The notes below the pieces were generated by a model. The model made no database searches, had not been told where the DNA came from, and saw only the letters and a list, made by a program, of their open reading frames with translations. From the NCBI GenBank assembly GCA_037625715.1, contig JASJHQ010000074.1:1-34220 (forward strand): a stretch of DNA of 34,220 bases, read 5' to 3'. This document shows positions 32,514 to 34,220 of the stretch, in pieces (position 1 is the first letter of the stretch; every line of letters begins with the position of its first letter). This stretch comes from JABAYQ01 sp018608925. GTDB taxonomy: Bacteria; Bacteroidota; Bacteroidia; Flavobacteriales; UBA7312. A program made the position numbers and the translations under genes.

Positions 32514-32945
32514 ATGAACAAAAACTTAATTGCATCATCTACTATTTTAATAAACTCTACACCTCAAAAAATTTGGGATGTTCTAACAAATCCTGAAAAG
32601 GTAAAAATCTATCTATTCGGAACTAAAATAAAAACAGATTGGAAAAAAGGAAGTCCGATTAGTTTTAAAGGAGAATACCATGGAAAAACATACAATGACA
32701 AAGGAATTGTAATAGACTATCAGCCCTTACATAATCTTAGCTATTCTTACTGGAGTAGTTTTTCTGGATTAGAAGATAAAACAGAAAACTATGCCATCAT
32801 TAATTATCAATTAAAAGAACAAGGAGAAGGCATTTACTATTTCACATGGCACCAACAAGGTTTTGCATCGGAAGAAGGGAAATGCCATACAGAAAAAGGA
32901 CTTATCGCTATGCTTCTAGAAATAAAAAAAATAGCAGAAGAATAA
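32514..32945 (+). CDS. SRPBCC/AHSA1-like protein
   Basis: A 143-residue protein of the AHSA1-like SRPBCC superfamily. It starts IASSTILINSTPQKIWDVLTNPEKV, the standard opening of the family, with YLFGTKIKTDWKKGSPISFKG next (GTxxxxDWKxGxPI), and a Trp-containing strand (YFTWHQQGF). Such proteins bind hydrophobic ligands or act as small-molecule regulators; the ligand is not known. No signal peptide, so it is cytoplasmic. The exported thioredoxin-like gene begins eight bases later. Confidence 0.9.
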   Translation: MNKNLIASSTILINSTPQKIWDVLTNPEKVKIYLFGTKIKTDWKKGSPISFKGEYHGKTYNDKGIVIDYQPLHNLSYSYWSSFSGLEDKTENYAIINYQLKEQGEGIYYFTWHQQGFASEEGKCHTEKGLIAMLLEIKKIAEE

Positions 32946-32953
32946 AAAAAGAC

Positions 32954-33925
32954 ATGAAAAAAATTAACTTAATTATTACATTGACTTGCCTATTTACAAT
33001 GCTTGGTTATGCTCAAAATGATACTTCAACAGACAATCAAAGCGAGGAGCTAGGACAGGTAGATTGGTATAGAGATTATGACAAAGCTATCGCTATTGCT
33101 AAAACAGAGAATAAAGTTGTAGTGATATTATTTCAAGAAGTGCCAGGTTGTGCTACATGTCGCAATTACGGACACAATGTGCTAAGCCATCCTTTAATGG
33201 TAGAAGCGCTAGAAAACTCTTTTATTCCACTTGCAATACACAACAACGATGCGGGAAAAGACAGAGAGATACTGAAGAGATTTGGAGAGCCTAGCTGGAA
33301 TAATCCTGTTGTTAGAATTATTGATGTAACCGGAAATGATTTAGTTAAAAGAATCAGCAACGACTATTCGGCTATCACATTATGCCAAAGTTTAATAAAG
33401 ACTCTAAAACTAAGAAACTCCCCTATTCCTAACTATTTACAATTATTAGAATTAGAACTATCTTCTGCGAAACCTGAAAATGTTTCTGAAGAATATTTTG
33501 CAATGCATTGCTTTTGGACAGGAGAAAAAGAATTAGGAAAATTAGACGGAGTGATTGATGTCGAGTCCGGATTCATTAATCATAACGAAGTGGTAAAGGT
33601 AAAATACAATTTAGATTTAATAAATACGACCAAACTAAATAATTATGCAACCTTATCTGGCTTTAACAACATAGAAAATCAGAATTATTCTAAAAGCAAA
33701 AAGGATGTCCATTATTTTTTGAAGAACACTATCTATAAATACATGCCATTAACCGAACTACAAAAAACAAAAATAAATAGTGCTTTAGGTCATCAAAAAA
33801 CAGGACAAGAATATTTAAGTCCTAAACAAATGAAATGGCTAAATGCATATCAAGAAACAAAATCATACACCGTTTTGTTAGACAAAGAATTTAAAGATGC
33901 TTGGGCTATCAAGGAAATGGAATAA
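32954..33925 (+). CDS. Secreted VPGCxxC thioredoxin-like protein with C-terminal MsrA-like region
   Basis: A 323-residue exported protein. ATG 32954 begins a signal peptide (MKKINLIITLTCLFTMLGYA); the 36 codons that could precede it overlap the SRPBCC gene and lack character. Residues about 37-160 form a thioredoxin-like domain with VVVILFQEVPGCATCRNYG (56-74), redox pair Cys66/Cys69. Relatives, as I recall, form the VPGUxxT (seleno)protein family, with selenocysteine at the Cys66 place. Here the codon is TGT, so it is a Cys form. Residues about 180-285 recall peptide methionine sulfoxide reductase A: HCFWTGEKELGKLDGVIDV (185-203) against GCFW-x-E, then SGFINHNEVVKVKYNLDLI and YLSPKQ. The resolving residues differ (T189-G190). 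Function: extracytoplasmic thiol redox or Met repair is inferred only. Confidence 0.75.
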   Translation: MKKINLIITLTCLFTMLGYAQNDTSTDNQSEELGQVDWYRDYDKAIAIAKTENKVVVILFQEVPGCATCRNYGHNVLSHPLMVEALENSFIPLAIHNNDAGKDREILKRFGEPSWNNPVVRIIDVTGNDLVKRISNDYSAITLCQSLIKTLKLRNSPIPNYLQLLELELSSAKPENVSEEYFAMHCFWTGEKELGKLDGVIDVESGFINHNEVVKVKYNLDLINTTKLNNYATLSGFNNIENQNYSKSKKDVHYFLKNTIYKYMPLTELQKTKINSALGHQKTGQEYLSPKQMKWLNAYQETKSYTVLLDKEFKDAWAIKEME

Positions 33926-33934
33926 AATGAAAAC

Positions 33935-34220
33935 ATGAAAAAACTGATTATAATATTATTTATGTTTCCTTTAATAGCATGGACACAAAACATAAATACA
34001 ACCAAGTCTAAAAAGTTCTCAATAGGAATTATATCCAACATAAACGAAGGATACAGGTATATATCTATTGTTGATTCTTCATCTTTCTCTGAAGAATTAA
34101 AAAATGATTATGATATTCTTGAATTCATAATAAAATATCGTAACGAAAGTGAAATCCCTTCATTAGGATATTCTTTTGGAATAAATTCTGAACTATTGCT
34201 ATCAAAAAAACTATCGATTG
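33935..34220 (+). CDS. N-terminal part of a secreted, probably outer-membrane beta-barrel protein (cut by window edge)
   Basis: ATG at 33935 opens a frame that runs off the right edge after 95 codons. It starts with a signal peptide (MKKLIIILFMFPLIAWTQN) and then alternates hydrophobic and polar residues. The stretch LGYSFGINSELLLSKKLSI looks like strands of the porin-like Bacteroidota outer-membrane barrel family. An earlier ATG at 33927 gives only MKT and a stop, overlapping this start as ATGA. Coupled to the VPGCxxC gene by nine bases. The product is otherwise unknown. Confidence 0.7.
   Translation, partial: MKKLIIILFMFPLIAWTQNINTTKSKKFSIGIISNINEGYRYISIVDSSSFSEELKNDYDILEFIIKYRNESEIPSLGYSFGINSELLLSKKLSI

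Noticed and set aside
32846..32953. Longer start for the VPGCxxC protein (36 more residues)
   Set aside because: It overlaps the SRPBCC gene in another frame and would hide an evident signal peptide that begins at 32954.
33143..33175. Selenocysteine at the VPGCxxC motif
   Set aside because: Both Cys codons are TGT, so no UGA recoding and no SECIS element needs to be invoked.
33927..33938. Three-codon frame MKT overlapping the start of the last gene
   Set aside because: Such a short frame arises easily by chance in A-rich leaders; no conservation can be judged here.
1..34220. Mobile elements, CRISPR arrays, toxin-antitoxin or phage genes, tRNA and rRNA
   Set aside because: No transposase, integrase, direct-repeat array, cloverleaf or rRNA motif was seen in either strand; composition looks even along the window.

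Overview
The window is A+T-rich DNA (about two thirds A+T by eye) from a member of the Bacteroidota, most likely class Flavobacteriia, order Flavobacteriales. Four things point there. Most transcription units start behind the Bacteroidota-type -7 element TAnnTTTG, found in front of eleven genes here. Start codons sit behind A-rich leaders with no clear Shine-Dalgarno sequences. One secreted protein carries a type IX secretion (T9SS) sorting tail. Several families are typical of the group: PafA phosphatase, DUF1573, stand-alone MnmD and the fused mutase IcmF. No rRNA, tRNA, insertion sequence, phage gene or CRISPR array was seen. The region reads as core chromosome with very tight packing, and no gene-free stretch reaches 300 bases. 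The longest gaps are 32296-32513 (terminator, promoter candidate, leader) and 209-372 (purE terminator).

Layout. Positions 1-208 hold the start of a secreted, possibly outer-membrane protein running off the left edge on the minus strand, followed by purE (minus). At 985-8400 a nine-gene plus-strand operon runs hpt, adk, obgE, PAP2 phosphatase, a 49-residue membrane protein (3665-3814), a PafA-type alkaline phosphatase, aroB, a methyltransferase-like protein and aroA. Its genes overlap by 1-4 bases or sit a few bases apart, so translational coupling is likely. It joins purine salvage, nucleotide balance, ribosome assembly, phosphate release and the shikimate pathway. At 8366-9499 (minus) lie a YjjG-like nucleotidase and a small membrane protein. 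At 9622-11508 is a YHS / DoxX-like / ATP-grasp cassette of unknown function. At 11518-13697 (minus) is a coupled pair, a DUF7033/NodB-like deacetylase and a FemAB-like acyltransferase. rpsT and mnmD (minus) follow, then an M42 aminopeptidase and ilvE (plus), a GNAT and a MazG-like pyrophosphohydrolase (minus), YceI with a 63-residue membrane protein (plus), and an SRPBCC-GyrI protein (plus).

The right third has icmF (minus), protoporphyrinogen oxidase with a large T9SS-exported beta-propeller protein (plus), valS (minus), a DUF1573 protein, an aspartate-type aminotransferase with a YkgJ-type zinc/iron-chelating protein, and finally an SRPBCC protein, a VPGCxxC thioredoxin-like protein with a C-terminal MsrA-like region, and the beginning of an outer-membrane-type protein cut by the right edge.

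The best candidates for something under-described are the VPGCxxC/MsrA-like fusion (32954-33925), the YHS-DoxX-ATP-grasp cassette (9622-11508), the deacetylase/FemAB pair (11518-13697), the methyltransferase-like protein between aroB and aroA (6388-7152), and the two tiny coupled membrane proteins. No obvious new defence or mobile system is visible. All family names come from motif recognition by eye, without database searches.
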